Positions 52,171 through 60,490 of a stretch of 64,000 nucleotides of DNA are shown here, piece by piece (the first letter of the stretch is position 1; the number at the start of each line of letters is the position of its first letter). Location: the NCBI RefSeq assembly GCF_020621385.1, contig NZ_JAESVA010000006.1, positions 213,143-277,142 on the forward strand. Reading direction: 5' to 3'. Position numbers and translations under genes: made by a program. This DNA is from Acidisoma cellulosilyticum. Its GTDB lineage: Bacteria; Pseudomonadota; Alphaproteobacteria; Acetobacterales; Acetobacteraceae. The notes beneath the pieces are model-generated. The model saw only the letters and a list, made by a program, of their open reading frames with translations, did not search any database and had not been told where the DNA came from.

Positions 52171-52941
52171 TCACGCCATCCAGTTGCCACCGTCGACACC
52201 ATAGGTTTGTGCCACGATGTAGTCCGCGTCATCACTCGCCAGAAAGGCGGCCAAGGAGGCGATTTCCTCAGGCTTGCCCATTCGCCCGAATGGAACCGCC
52301 TGCGAAACCTGACGTTTGTTTTCTCCAATCGGGATATTCATATATTTTGCGCAGAGAGAGTCAACAAAATCATACATTGGCGTATCAATCACACCCGGCG
52401 CGATCGCGTTGACATTGATGCCGTGCTTGATCAACGCCAGACCCGCGCTCTGCGTCAGGCTTATGACGGCCGCTTTGGACGCGCAATAGACCGACACCAG
52501 GGGCTCCCCTCGCCGACCCGCCTGCGACGCCAGGTTGATGATTTTGCCGCCGTCGCCCTGCGCGATCATGCGTTTGGCGGCCGCCTGCATCATAAACAGA
52601 AGGCCGGACACATTGACGGAGAATACTCTCTCGTAACTCTCCGGCGTCACCTCCAAAAACGGCAGCAGATCGAATTGTCCGGCGCTATTGACCAGAACAT
52701 CGATGCGCCCGGCGCGTCCGACCACTCGCTCAGTGGCAGCCGATATCGACTCCTGCGATGTAACATCAAGTTCAACGGCGAAGGACTTGCCGCCAAGCGC
52801 CGTGCAGGCGGCCTGCGCATCGTCCAACCGCCGATCCGCGATGACGACAGTCAGACCCTCCTCGGCAAGCCGCTGCGCGATCGCGCGCCCTATGCCGCTG
52901 GCGCCACCCGTCACAACCGCAACCTTGCTGCGAAATTTCAT
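52171..52941 (-). CDS. Sorbitol/polyol dehydrogenase, SmoS-like SDR (SDR-4)
   Basis: A 256-residue SDR with TGGASGIG near residue 11, NSAG near 87 and YCASK near 152. Long stretches match the Rhodobacter sorbitol dehydrogenase SmoS: FDLLPFLEVTPESYERVFS-type region, GGKIINLASQAGRRGEPLVS, INVNAIAPGVID and the C-terminus DYIVAQTYGVDGGNWM. Such enzymes oxidise D-sorbitol, galactitol or related polyols to ketoses with NAD. It is the first gene of the SDR-4, binding protein H, SDR-3 unit. The SorC-type regulator lies 167 bases upstream. Confidence 0.9.
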   Translation of the reverse strand: MKFRSKVAVVTGGASGIGRAIAQRLAEEGLTVVIADRRLDDAQAACTALGGKSFAVELDVTSQESISAATERVVGRAGRIDVLVNSAGQFDLLPFLEVTPESYERVFSVNVSGLLFMMQAAAKRMIAQGDGGKIINLASQAGRRGEPLVSVYCASKAAVISLTQSAGLALIKHGINVNAIAPGVIDTPMYDFVDSLCAKYMNIPIGENKRQVSQAVPFGRMGKPEEIASLAAFLASDDADYIVAQTYGVDGGNWMA

Positions 52942-53108
52942 TGTCTTGCTTCCAAGAATGACCGGCGTTCGACGCCAGGTTATTTTTCTTTTGTCTTGGC
53001 GCCGCGCGTGATTATTCGGCCGCGACGCACGAAATTATATCGCTATTCGGAAGATCGCCGGTTCTGGCCTTGTTTTTTTGATGTCCTTTCTCAGTCGATA
53101 TCGATCGT

Positions 53109-54164
53109 TCAGACTTTCGCCGCGCCAATGCTCTCCGCCTCAAGCCTGACGAGAATGGCCTCCGCCGTCGCGGTATCCGTGACCAGGGCATTGATCAGGC
53201 GCGCACGCACGGCCCCGATAATGGCCGTCGCCTTGGCCGCCGAGGCCGCCACGCCGATGGTCAGCGGAATCGCTCTCATCTGCTCCACCGATACCGCGAT
53301 CAGCCGGTCATCCCCTTCCCAGGGAATAATCTGCCCGTCGGCGTCGAAGTAATGCCGAATGACGTCACCCGCCGCATTCGCCAAGGCACGCTCGCTGGAC
53401 GTCGCCGCACCGGCATGGATCGGGTCGACGGCATGGGGCAGTCCAACACCCACCAGCGCGACATTGATCCGGTCCCATAGCGCGACCTGATCGCGGATCG
53501 TCGGGTCGCTCATGAAAGCATCCCGGCTCTCGGGCGAGGGCAGATAAGGCGCATGGATGAAATGCGGCATGCCCCCGGTCTGCTCGGCGGCGAGCCGGAC
53601 GAATTCGTTGATCTGAAAATGCGCCGCCGCCTGCTGCATGCCGCCCGTGGCGGGAACCGTGATCAGACCTGGAAATTTCGGAAGGCCGGCGCGAATGGTT
53701 TCCCGAACCGCGCGCCCCCAGCCGACCGCCAGAACGGACCCCTGCCCCACCTGCTCGTCACGCAGCATGGCACCGACCGGCCCGGCCAAGGCCGACAGAA
53801 CGGTGACATCCGGTGCATTGACAATGGCCACACGCTTCAGCCCCAAGGCAAGCTTGATCTGCCCCGACGTCTCCTCCGCCGTCGCATAGTCCCGGATCTC
53901 GATCCGCACGATACCCTCCTCGCGGGCGCGGCGGATCAGGCGAGACACGGTGGCGGTAGACAGGCCCAGACGGCGCGCAATCTCCACCTGCGACAAATCC
54001 GATTCGTAATGGAGACGCGCGACCGTATGCAGCAAAGCCCGGCTCGTCGTCTTGTCCGTTGTCGCAGGCCTGGCCAAATGGGTGCTCCGTCCAGAGGGTC
54101 CCCAATCTATGCCCGAAATTTCCATGTCTTGCGAGACTGCCGCAAAATCGTGCAGAGCTTCCAT
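53109..54164 (-). CDS. SorC-family transcriptional regulator
   Basis: A 351-residue regulator. The HTH is near residues 57-85 (LSQVEIARRLGLSTATVSRL). The C-terminal sugar-binding domain is of the SorC/DeoR-sensor type (GWGRAVRETIRAGLPKFPG; INVALVGVG; GDVIRHYFDADGQ). SorC proteins (LsrR, CggR, SorC) sense phosphorylated sugars. ATG overlaps the preceding kinase stop by one base (TGATG). It ends the operon that starts at transporter G, and probably senses a product of the two kinases in that operon. Confidence 0.92.
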   Translation of the reverse strand: MEALHDFAAVSQDMEISGIDWGPSGRSTHLARPATTDKTTSRALLHTVARLHYESDLSQVEIARRLGLSTATVSRLIRRAREEGIVRIEIRDYATAEETSGQIKLALGLKRVAIVNAPDVTVLSALAGPVGAMLRDEQVGQGSVLAVGWGRAVRETIRAGLPKFPGLITVPATGGMQQAAAHFQINEFVRLAAEQTGGMPHFIHAPYLPSPESRDAFMSDPTIRDQVALWDRINVALVGVGLPHAVDPIHAGAATSSERALANAAGDVIRHYFDADGQIIPWEGDDRLIAVSVEQMRAIPLTIGVAASAAKATAIIGAVRARLINALVTDTATAEAILVRLEAESIGAAKV

Positions 54165-54736
54165 CAGATCGCCGGCAGGACAGAATGCGCGGTAGTTCTT
54201 TCAATCGGTAGCAGCTCTTTCACCGCCCGCACCAGCCATGCGGTATCAACCGCTTTCTCCGTGTCCAACTGAATAACCGGCGACAGACCGATAGGCTGAG
54301 CGCGCTCCGCCAAAGCCCTCAGCTCCGGCGCGTATTCCGGCCCCAGATGTCCGGCATGGCGTCGCTCGCACCGATCCAGATAGCGCCGTTCGATGACCCT
54401 GGGATCGGTATGGCACCATAGCTCACAGGCAATCACGGCCTTGGCCGCCTTCACATGCTCCGTCAGAAATTCGACCGGCTGAAAACCGAACCAGGCATCG
54501 ATCACAACGACGCTGCCCGGCGGAAACGCGCCGACCAAGGCCCAGATCGCCGCAAAACTCGCGCGGCCCATCGTCCGGTTATACAGACGGTCGCCCGCCC
54601 CCAGCTCACCGAACAGCGCCTCCTTGACCGTGTCGAGGCCCAGAAGCGGCGCACCAAGTGCGCGTGAGATGTCGCGGGAAACCGTGCTTTTCCCGCTGGC
54701 GGGAACGCCGTTCACCAGAATGGCGGAGGTCAGCAT
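54164..54736 (-). CDS. Small P-loop kinase (AAA/CPT-like)
   Basis: A 190-residue P-loop protein with Walker A GVPASGKST at residues 10-18 and a likely acidic catalytic segment VVVIDAWFGFQPVEFL near 75. The rest resembles chloramphenicol-phosphotransferase, gluconokinase and zeta-type small kinases (RYLDRCERRHAGHL near 118). It overlaps the ROK kinase gene upstream by 7 bases and the SorC gene by one base. That coupling implies a role in the same sugar pathway, perhaps a second phosphorylation, but the substrate cannot be told. Confidence 0.8.
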   Translation of the reverse strand: MLTSAILVNGVPASGKSTVSRDISRALGAPLLGLDTVKEALFGELGAGDRLYNRTMGRASFAAIWALVGAFPPGSVVVIDAWFGFQPVEFLTEHVKAAKAVIACELWCHTDPRVIERRYLDRCERRHAGHLGPEYAPELRALAERAQPIGLSPVIQLDTEKAVDTAWLVRAVKELLPIERTTAHSVLPAI

Positions 54737-55659
54737 GCCGCGGCCTCACCAACCTGTGTCGCCGCGAATGCGAGCGCGCAGAGGCCCGCCCCGATCATGC
54801 CGGCATCATCGCCCAGAATCGCGGCCCGGATCGGACGTTGGAACCATTCGGAGTTGAAAGGCGCGTAATCCAGCGCCGCAAAGGCCTCCGCGCCCAGGCC
54901 GCCGCCGAGGACGATCAGATCGGGGTCGATGGCCGCGATCAAAGTCTCGATGGCACAGCGCAGCGGCCCGGCCCATTGCCGCAGGACGGTCAAGGCCAAG
55001 GCATCCCCTGCGCGGCCGCGCTGCAATAGCTCCGCCGCTCTCATCCCTTCGGGCAGGCCCGCTTCCCTGACTAGCCGACCGAGGGCGGATCCTGAACTGG
55101 TCGTCTCCACGCAGCCATAGCGGCCGCATTTACACAATGCACCGCCGGTGGCGTGGACCGTGATATGGCCCAGCTGACCGGCAAAGGAATGGCCCTGGAC
55201 GGGTTTGCCGCCCATCGCGCAGGCACCACCTATCCCGGTCCCGATCGTCAGCAGCACCACGTTGGAGAAGCCCTGGGCGGCGCCGATGGCCATCTCCGCC
55301 CGCAGGGCCATGGCCGCGTCATTGTCCAGCCGCACCACGCGGCCCATTTCACCGCCCAGCAACTCCGGGATCGGCAGTTCCGCGATATCGAGATAGCCGG
55401 CCGATACCGCGCGGTTGCGCTGCACGTCGACCCGGCCGGGCAGACCAATCCCCACCGGACCGGAGGAGGACTGGTCCAATAGCCCGACGATCGTCTCGAT
55501 CCTTTGCGCGAAGCCCTGCCGATCGGTGATGACCCGTTCATAGATCGGGGTCGAAATCCGACCGTCCTCATCGATCAAAGCGGCGCGCAGGTTAGTCCCG
55601 CCGACATCGATGCCGACAGCCTGACGACGCCCTTCGGCCTTTCGCGCAATAAGATTCAT
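54730..55659 (-). CDS. ROK-family sugar kinase
   Basis: A 309-residue ROK kinase. The ATP motif VGIDVGGTNLRAAL is near residues 15-28, catalytic Asp in RLDNDAAMAL near 112, TIGTGIGGACA near 136, and the zinc motif GHITVH...CKCGRYGCVET near 164-185. It phosphorylates a hexose, as in the FrcK/glucokinase group. It lies 12 bases after the aldolase gene, within the transporter G operon, so the likely order is uptake, phosphorylation, aldol cleavage. Confidence 0.92.
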   Translation of the reverse strand: MNLIARKAEGRRQAVGIDVGGTNLRAALIDEDGRISTPIYERVITDRQGFAQRIETIVGLLDQSSSGPVGIGLPGRVDVQRNRAVSAGYLDIAELPIPELLGGEMGRVVRLDNDAAMALRAEMAIGAAQGFSNVVLLTIGTGIGGACAMGGKPVQGHSFAGQLGHITVHATGGALCKCGRYGCVETTSSGSALGRLVREAGLPEGMRAAELLQRGRAGDALALTVLRQWAGPLRCAIETLIAAIDPDLIVLGGGLGAEAFAALDYAPFNSEWFQRPIRAAILGDDAGMIGAGLCALAFAATQVGEAAAC

Positions 55660-55671
55660 GACGGCCTCCGC

Positions 55672-56592
55672 TTACGCCGCTTTCGCTTGCGGCTTGGTCG
55701 CGGCGGCAACAGCCGCGCGCAGTTCCAACAGGCGCGGCACGGCGATCGTCGTCAACCGCTCAGCGGTCACGGCAGAATCGAGCGAAATGCAATCTTTCCA
55801 CAGCGACCGGCCGGCGATGATGCCGGACGCGCCATTCGCCATGGCGATCTCCACCTGCTTGATGAAGGTCTCATGGTTGACGCCGGCGGACAGCACCGCC
55901 CAGGGAACCTCGCCGCAGAGTTTCGTGATCTGCGCGCAGGCCTCTGCCGTTCCGGGATAAGGCATCTTCAGCACCTTGCTGCCGCATTCCAGCGCCAGAC
56001 GCGTGCACTCGACGATGATCGACGGGAACTTGGCGGCATAATCCGCGTCCGCCTCTCCCGGCATTTGATAGGTCAGGATTTCCACGACCAGAAGCAGGTC
56101 TTCCTTCGCGAAATCCGCCACGCAGTCGCGGATGATCTTCAGATTATACGCGTTGGCGCCTGCGATGTCGGGGCGCAGATAGACCATCAGCTTGGCACCC
56201 GTTCCGCCCATTTCACGCACCCGCCGCGCATCGACGCCGGGGCAAAGCTTCGACAGCTGAAAGCCTTCGGGCGAGGTGTCCCAGCCAGATTCGTCCAGAC
56301 CGATCAGCAGCCCGGTCGAGCGCGCCAAAGTGCCTTCCTCTACCACGCCCGGAACCGCACAGACGGGATCGAGAAGAATGCAGGATGCCGCCGCATTGGC
56401 GAGGTAGCGCGCGATATCGCCCTTGACCTTTCCAAGCGTGGCCGTGCTGATCTTGGCCTGGTCGGTGGGATCCTTGGCCAGAAGCTTCCTCATGCCGCCG
56501 CGCTGATCGGCGGCGACCACCAGCATGAAACCTTCGGCATCGCAAATCTGCTGATAGCCACGACGCTCGGCCGTTGTCATTTTCACAGTCAT
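55672..56592 (-). CDS. Class I aldolase of the LacD/YihT family
   Basis: A 306-residue TIM-barrel aldolase. The N-terminal AADQRGGMRKLL near 27-38 and the C-terminal AVLSAGVNHETFIKQVE and GASGIIAGRSLWKD match tagatose-1,6-bisphosphate aldolase (LacD) and sulfofructose-1-phosphate aldolase (YihT). The Schiff-base lysine is probably Lys209 in SKVLKMPYPG. It would split a ketose phosphate into DHAP and an aldehyde. Other sulfoquinovose-pathway genes are absent, so a tagatose, fructose or other ketose phosphate is more likely. Confidence 0.88.
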   Translation of the reverse strand: MTVKMTTAERRGYQQICDAEGFMLVVAADQRGGMRKLLAKDPTDQAKISTATLGKVKGDIARYLANAAASCILLDPVCAVPGVVEEGTLARSTGLLIGLDESGWDTSPEGFQLSKLCPGVDARRVREMGGTGAKLMVYLRPDIAGANAYNLKIIRDCVADFAKEDLLLVVEILTYQMPGEADADYAAKFPSIIVECTRLALECGSKVLKMPYPGTAEACAQITKLCGEVPWAVLSAGVNHETFIKQVEIAMANGASGIIAGRSLWKDCISLDSAVTAERLTTIAVPRLLELRAAVAAATKPQAKAA

Positions 56593-56616
56593 GGAACTCT
56601 CCTTTTGGCTAGCGCG

Positions 56617-57384
56617 CTAGCCGATCATCATGGAAACGACATCACGCGGCGTCGTTTCAGAAATTTTGATATCCGCCACGGCACGGCCACGGCGCATCAC
56701 GAAGGCGCGGTCCGCCACTTCGAAAACGTCCTGCATATTGTGGCTGATGACGATGACGGGGACATTTCTGGATTTCAGGTTGCGGATAAGATCCAGAACC
56801 TTCTTCTGCTCGGGCACGCCCAAAGCCGCCGTCGGCTCATCCAGGATCATCAGCTTCGCTTTCCAGTAGACAGCGCGACTGATGGCGACAGCCTGACGCT
56901 GCCCGCCCGACATCGTGCGCACCGGCGCGTCAAGGTCGCGGATCCGGATATGCATGTCATCCAGAACCTTCTTGGCCTCGCGCTTCATCCGGGCCTGATC
57001 AAGCTCGCGAAACAGGCCCAGGCGCTTATATTCAAGCTCACGGCCCAGGAAGATGTTCTCGGCAGCGCCAAGATTGTCGCAAAGGGCCAGGTCCTGGAAC
57101 ACGGTTTCGATACCCTGATCGCGAACGTCCATCGGCGAACTGGCGCGCAATTCCCGACCGCCCAGCATCACGCGGCCGCTGTCCGGCGGAAACACGCCGG
57201 AGATCACCTTCACAAGCGTTGACTTGCCGGCACCGTTATCGCCCAGAAGGGCCACGACTTCGCCGGCACCGATGGTGAAATCCACCTCGCTGAGCGCGAC
57301 CAGACCGCCGAACCGCTTCCCGATGCCCTGACATTGCAGGATCGGCGTCGGCGCTTCGGGCGCCATCTTCAAAGCTGCGCTCAT
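56617..57384 (-). CDS. Single-domain sugar ABC transporter ATPase, FrcA-like (transporter G)
   Basis: A 255-residue ATPase with one nucleotide-binding domain, unlike the two-domain ATPases of systems B-F. Walker [10 protein letters not shown] near residue 46, signature MSGGQRQAVAISRA near 159, Walker B LMILDEPTAALGV near 178 and switch His in VISHNMQDVFEVADR. Size and wording match rhizobial FrcA of the fructose/mannose/ribose transporter. Two copies would form the active dimer. Overlaps the permease stop by 4 bases. Confidence 0.93.
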   Translation of the reverse strand: MSAALKMAPEAPTPILQCQGIGKRFGGLVALSEVDFTIGAGEVVALLGDNGAGKSTLVKVISGVFPPDSGRVMLGGRELRASSPMDVRDQGIETVFQDLALCDNLGAAENIFLGRELEYKRLGLFRELDQARMKREAKKVLDDMHIRIRDLDAPVRTMSGGQRQAVAISRAVYWKAKLMILDEPTAALGVPEQKKVLDLIRNLKSRNVPVIVISHNMQDVFEVADRAFVMRRGRAVADIKISETTPRDVVSMMIG

Positions 57385-58493
57385 CGGATTATCCTCGCCT
57401 TTGCCTGGTCCATGAGAACCGCCAGGATGATGACTACGCCGACGGCCGCATATTGCCAGAAGGGGTCAATGCCTTCGATGATCAGGCCGTTCTGCAGCAC
57501 TGAGATAATGAGGGCGCCGACGACGGTGCCGAGGATTTTGCCCTCACCGCCGAAAAGGGAGGCGCCGCCAATGACGATCGCTGCGATGGAAGACAGCATC
57601 AGCGCGTCACCGGCATTGGCAACCCCGCCCGAATAGCGCAGCACGTATAGAAATCCGGCCAGTCCCGCGAAAAGTGACGACATCATATAGATGCGGAAGA
57701 TCTGCTTATTGACGGGAATACCGGCGCGGGATGCGGCTTTGGCATTGCCGCCCACGGCATAAAGGTGACGCCCGAATTTGGTGCGCGCCAGAACCCAGGC
57801 GCAGACCAGCGTGATCACCGCCAGATAGATGACCGGCAGGGGCAGAAAACCTGAGACATGCCGCAGCGCGATTCCCGTTATTCCTGGTGGCGGCGAGAAG
57901 AAATGGAACCCGGCCTTCGGGTGATAGTAAAGCACGAAGCCATTGCCCAGAAATCCAAGCGCGTTTGAATTGACGCTGACCGGCGGGCCGCCCGACAGGA
58001 CATAGGCGACACCCTGCGCAATGCCGAGCGTGCCGAGCGTCGCGATGAAGGGTGGCACTTTCAGCCTGGACACCAGCAGACCGTTGATCGATCCTGCAAT
58101 CACACCGACCACCAAGGCCACGGCGAGACCGGCCAGGATCATGACGACAAGCGGTTGCCCTGTCAGCTTCTGCATCGCCAAAGCCGAACAGACGCTGGCC
58201 AGACCCATGACGAATCCGACCGAGAGGTCGATACCGCCTGAGAGAATGACAAAGGTCTGCCCCAATGCCAGTACGAGCAGGACCGCCATATTGGTCCCGA
58301 GCGACTGGAAGTTGAACAGATTGCAAAAGCCGGGAGCGGCGATCGAAAAGAAGATGACCAGGAGAAGGAGGAACAGCCAAGCCCAAAGATTGCTCAGGAT
58401 CTTCATCGCGCTGGAGCGCGTGAAATCATCCTGCTGCAGGGCTTTTTTGGCGCGAGCCTCGGAAACTCCCTTCGAGAAGACCTGCATGTTCAT
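57381..58493 (-). CDS. CUT2 sugar ABC transporter permease, FrcC-like (transporter G)
   Basis: A 370-residue RbsC-like permease, longer than its paralogues because of a loop of about 40 residues near 180-220 (LYYHPKAGFHFFSPPPGITG), also seen in FrcC-type proteins. GGIDLSVGFVMGLAS near residue 85 and AAIVIGGASLFGGEGKILG near 300 are present. It follows the binding-protein gene by 24 bases and precedes the single-domain ATPase. Confidence 0.93.
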   Translation of the reverse strand: MNMQVFSKGVSEARAKKALQQDDFTRSSAMKILSNLWAWLFLLLLVIFFSIAAPGFCNLFNFQSLGTNMAVLLVLALGQTFVILSGGIDLSVGFVMGLASVCSALAMQKLTGQPLVVMILAGLAVALVVGVIAGSINGLLVSRLKVPPFIATLGTLGIAQGVAYVLSGGPPVSVNSNALGFLGNGFVLYYHPKAGFHFFSPPPGITGIALRHVSGFLPLPVIYLAVITLVCAWVLARTKFGRHLYAVGGNAKAASRAGIPVNKQIFRIYMMSSLFAGLAGFLYVLRYSGGVANAGDALMLSSIAAIVIGGASLFGGEGKILGTVVGALIISVLQNGLIIEGIDPFWQYAAVGVVIILAVLMDQAKARIIR

Positions 58494-58517
58494 GGTCCTG
58501 TCCTCCGTCGGTTGTTG

Positions 58518-59513
58518 TTACGAGCCCGAATTCGTCCTGTAGATGGCGGCCTGGGCCGCTTGCGTATCGACGTTTTCACGCGTAATCGTCACGAAAGGAA
58601 CGAAACTGTTCTTGGGGCTGACGGTCTTGCTTTCCAGCGCGTCGAAGGCGTCCTTGACCGCCGTGGCACCGATCAGCGCCGGCTGTTGCGCGATCACAAG
58701 GTCGATGGTCTTGTCTTTAAGCGCGTTGATCGCTTCCTGCGGCGCGTCGAAACTCGCGATCTTCACGGCGCCCTGCAGATTTGCGGTCTTGATGGCCGCG
58801 GCCGCGCCTTCCGCACTGAAGGTATTGCCGCCGAATATGCCTGCGATATCCGGGTTCCTCTGCAGAACCGCCTGGGTATCATTGCTCGCGATGGCGGAAT
58901 TGGATTGTGTATAGTCGACACCTGCCAGACCGACGCCTGGGCCCGCTTCCTTGATAGCCTCCTTGCAGCCGTCGCGCCGCTTGGTGTCGGATACGACATT
59001 GGGTGTCGAGACAAGGATATAGACCTTGCCCTTGCCGCCCATGGCTTTGATCAAGGCCGTGCAGGCAAGCTTACCGCCGGCAAAATTATCGGATGAAATT
59101 CCCGCGACCGGAAAAGTGACCGATCCCTTTGTATAGTCACCGTCACCCAGCGTGGTATCGGCGGTCACGACCGGAATGCCACGGGTATTGGCGGTTTGCA
59201 GGGACGCGATCATCGCCTGCGGATCATTGGGCACAACGACCAGGGCATCGACATTGCGCGCGACCATCGCGTCGATGATGGGGGACTGCAGCGCCGGATT
59301 CCATTGCGAGGGGCCATCGGCCACCAGCTTCACGCCGAGCTTCGCTGCCTCCTCGCGCGCACCACGCTCCATCGTCATGTAGAACGGGTCGCCCTTGATG
59401 CCGTAGATCAGCGCGATCGTTGCCCCTTTCGCACTATCCGCATGGGCAGCCGGCAGAGCTATCACGCTGGAGCAAGCCAAAACGGTACTAGCCAGCAAGG
59501 CCGATATTCTCAT
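58518..59513 (-). CDS. Periplasmic sugar-binding protein, FrcB-like (transporter G)
   Basis: A 331-residue RbsB/FrcB-type binding protein with a Sec signal peptide (about 1-26, ending AHADS). Mature motifs are GATIALIYGIKGDPFYMTM and DALVVVPNDPQAM. The ATG at 59513 is preceded by GGGAG at good spacing; ATG at 59534 adds seven residues. First gene of the seven-gene operon G: binding protein, permease, ATPase, aldolase, ROK kinase, P-loop kinase, SorC. Confidence 0.91.
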   Translation of the reverse strand: MRISALLASTVLACSSVIALPAAHADSAKGATIALIYGIKGDPFYMTMERGAREEAAKLGVKLVADGPSQWNPALQSPIIDAMVARNVDALVVVPNDPQAMIASLQTANTRGIPVVTADTTLGDGDYTKGSVTFPVAGISSDNFAGGKLACTALIKAMGGKGKVYILVSTPNVVSDTKRRDGCKEAIKEAGPGVGLAGVDYTQSNSAIASNDTQAVLQRNPDIAGIFGGNTFSAEGAAAAIKTANLQGAVKIASFDAPQEAINALKDKTIDLVIAQQPALIGATAVKDAFDALESKTVSPKNSFVPFVTITRENVDTQAAQAAIYRTNSGS

Positions 59514-59585
59514 TCCTGTTCTCCCATTCCTCATTGGCCCATCCTCCGAATTGCTCCGGGGCGAGCGCCTTGGGAGAAGAGAAAC

Positions 59586-59600
59586 ATATTTCAGGAATAT
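59586..59600. promoter_or_regulatory. Candidate operator upstream of transporter G
   Basis: ATATTTCAGGAATAT is a near-perfect 15-bp inverted repeat in the AT-rich centre of the 219-base divergent region between transporter G and the histidine phosphatase. SorC-family regulators bind AT-rich symmetric sites, and the SorC gene ends this operon. Weakly supported. Confidence 0.35.
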
Positions 59601-59732
59601 ATTGCAAACACCAAAGACTGCGAATTTTGCATGGAAGACCCGCTTTTAACGCTGATCTTACGACGCCTGAGGCAATCTCGGTTCGACTGTCCCAGCGTTG
59701 TGCGCGCGATGCCGCTCCCCTAGGTTGCCGGC

Positions 59733-60305
59733 ATGAACACAAGTCGCATTCTACTGATCCGCCACGGCCAGTCCGCCTTCAATGCGGCCTATGAAGAGAC
59801 CGGCCGGGATCCCCTGCTGTTTGATGCCCGGCTGACCGCCAAAGGCGAAGCGCAGGTCCTGGCAGCCCGGGAATTGCTGAAGGACGAGGATTTCGATCTG
59901 GTGGTCGCATCGCCGCTGACCCGGGCCTTGCAGACCGCTTTCGGCATATTCGAAGGACATCGGTCCAATCCGCATTTTGCCATCGAGGCGCTGCATCGCG
60001 AACATCTGGAAAGCAGCTGCGATGTCGGCCGGTCCCCGTCCTTGCTGCTGGCCGAGTTTCCCACCCTGGAATTCGGCCATCTCTCGGAAACCTGGTGGCA
60101 TGTTGAGGGTGAGCCGCATGAATTCGGCTGGCATATCGAGCCTCCGGAATCCCTCAGCGAGCGTATTGCGCTCTTCCGCGCGTTTCTGGCCGCCAGACCG
60201 GAACAGCGGATCGCCGTCGTCGGTCATGGGACATTTTTTTACCATCTGACGGGCAGCTTTCTTCCGAACTGCGGCATGATCGAACTGGATCTCGATGCAA
60301 GGTGA
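59733..60305 (+). CDS. Histidine phosphatase (phosphoglycerate mutase-like) family protein
   Basis: A 190-residue protein with the phospho-accepting motif LIRHGQSAFN near residues 7-16, a second catalytic His in VVGHGTFFYHL near 166, and the conserved RALQT segment near 63. Family members are phosphatases or mutases with broad substrates. It is divergent from transporter G and separated by 185 bases from the TelA-like gene, so it may be a single-gene unit or belong to either neighbour. Specific substrate unknown. Confidence 0.88.
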   Translation: MNTSRILLIRHGQSAFNAAYEETGRDPLLFDARLTAKGEAQVLAARELLKDEDFDLVVASPLTRALQTAFGIFEGHRSNPHFAIEALHREHLESSCDVGRSPSLLLAEFPTLEFGHLSETWWHVEGEPHEFGWHIEPPESLSERIALFRAFLAARPEQRIAVVGHGTFFYHLTGSFLPNCGMIELDLDAR

Positions 60306-60490
60306 CCGCTGTCTATGTGAACTTTTGACACCGCGCGGCCAGTGATAACGCAACCTCACGCGGTCCGACTCCCGGTGCCGGACGCGCGATATTGTGAAGT
60401 GTCAATCACGTCAGGGTGAGGCAGTGAACGGGTAAGGGTGAGTAAGCGAAGCAGACAAGGAACCGCCATGGAACGCCCGGGGGAAGGCCA
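60306..60490 (+). promoter_or_regulatory. Upstream region of the Ter-type cluster, with possible 8-codon leader
   Basis: A TTGACA at 60325-60330 is a possible -35 element without a convincing -10. Two GGGTGAG copies lie at 60414-60420 and 60436-60442. An 8-codon frame (60468-60494) with AAGGA six bases upstream ends in a TGA that overlaps the GTG start of the TelA-like gene. It may be a coupling leader or chance. Confidence 0.35.

Noticed and set aside
55672..56592. Sulfoquinovose degradation because of YihT-like aldolase
   Set aside because: No YihS isomerase, YihV-type PfkB kinase, YihU reductase or YihQ glycosidase in the operon.
55504..57222. 572-codon plus-strand frame
   Set aside because: Antisense to the aldolase and ATPase G genes, which have full family motifs.
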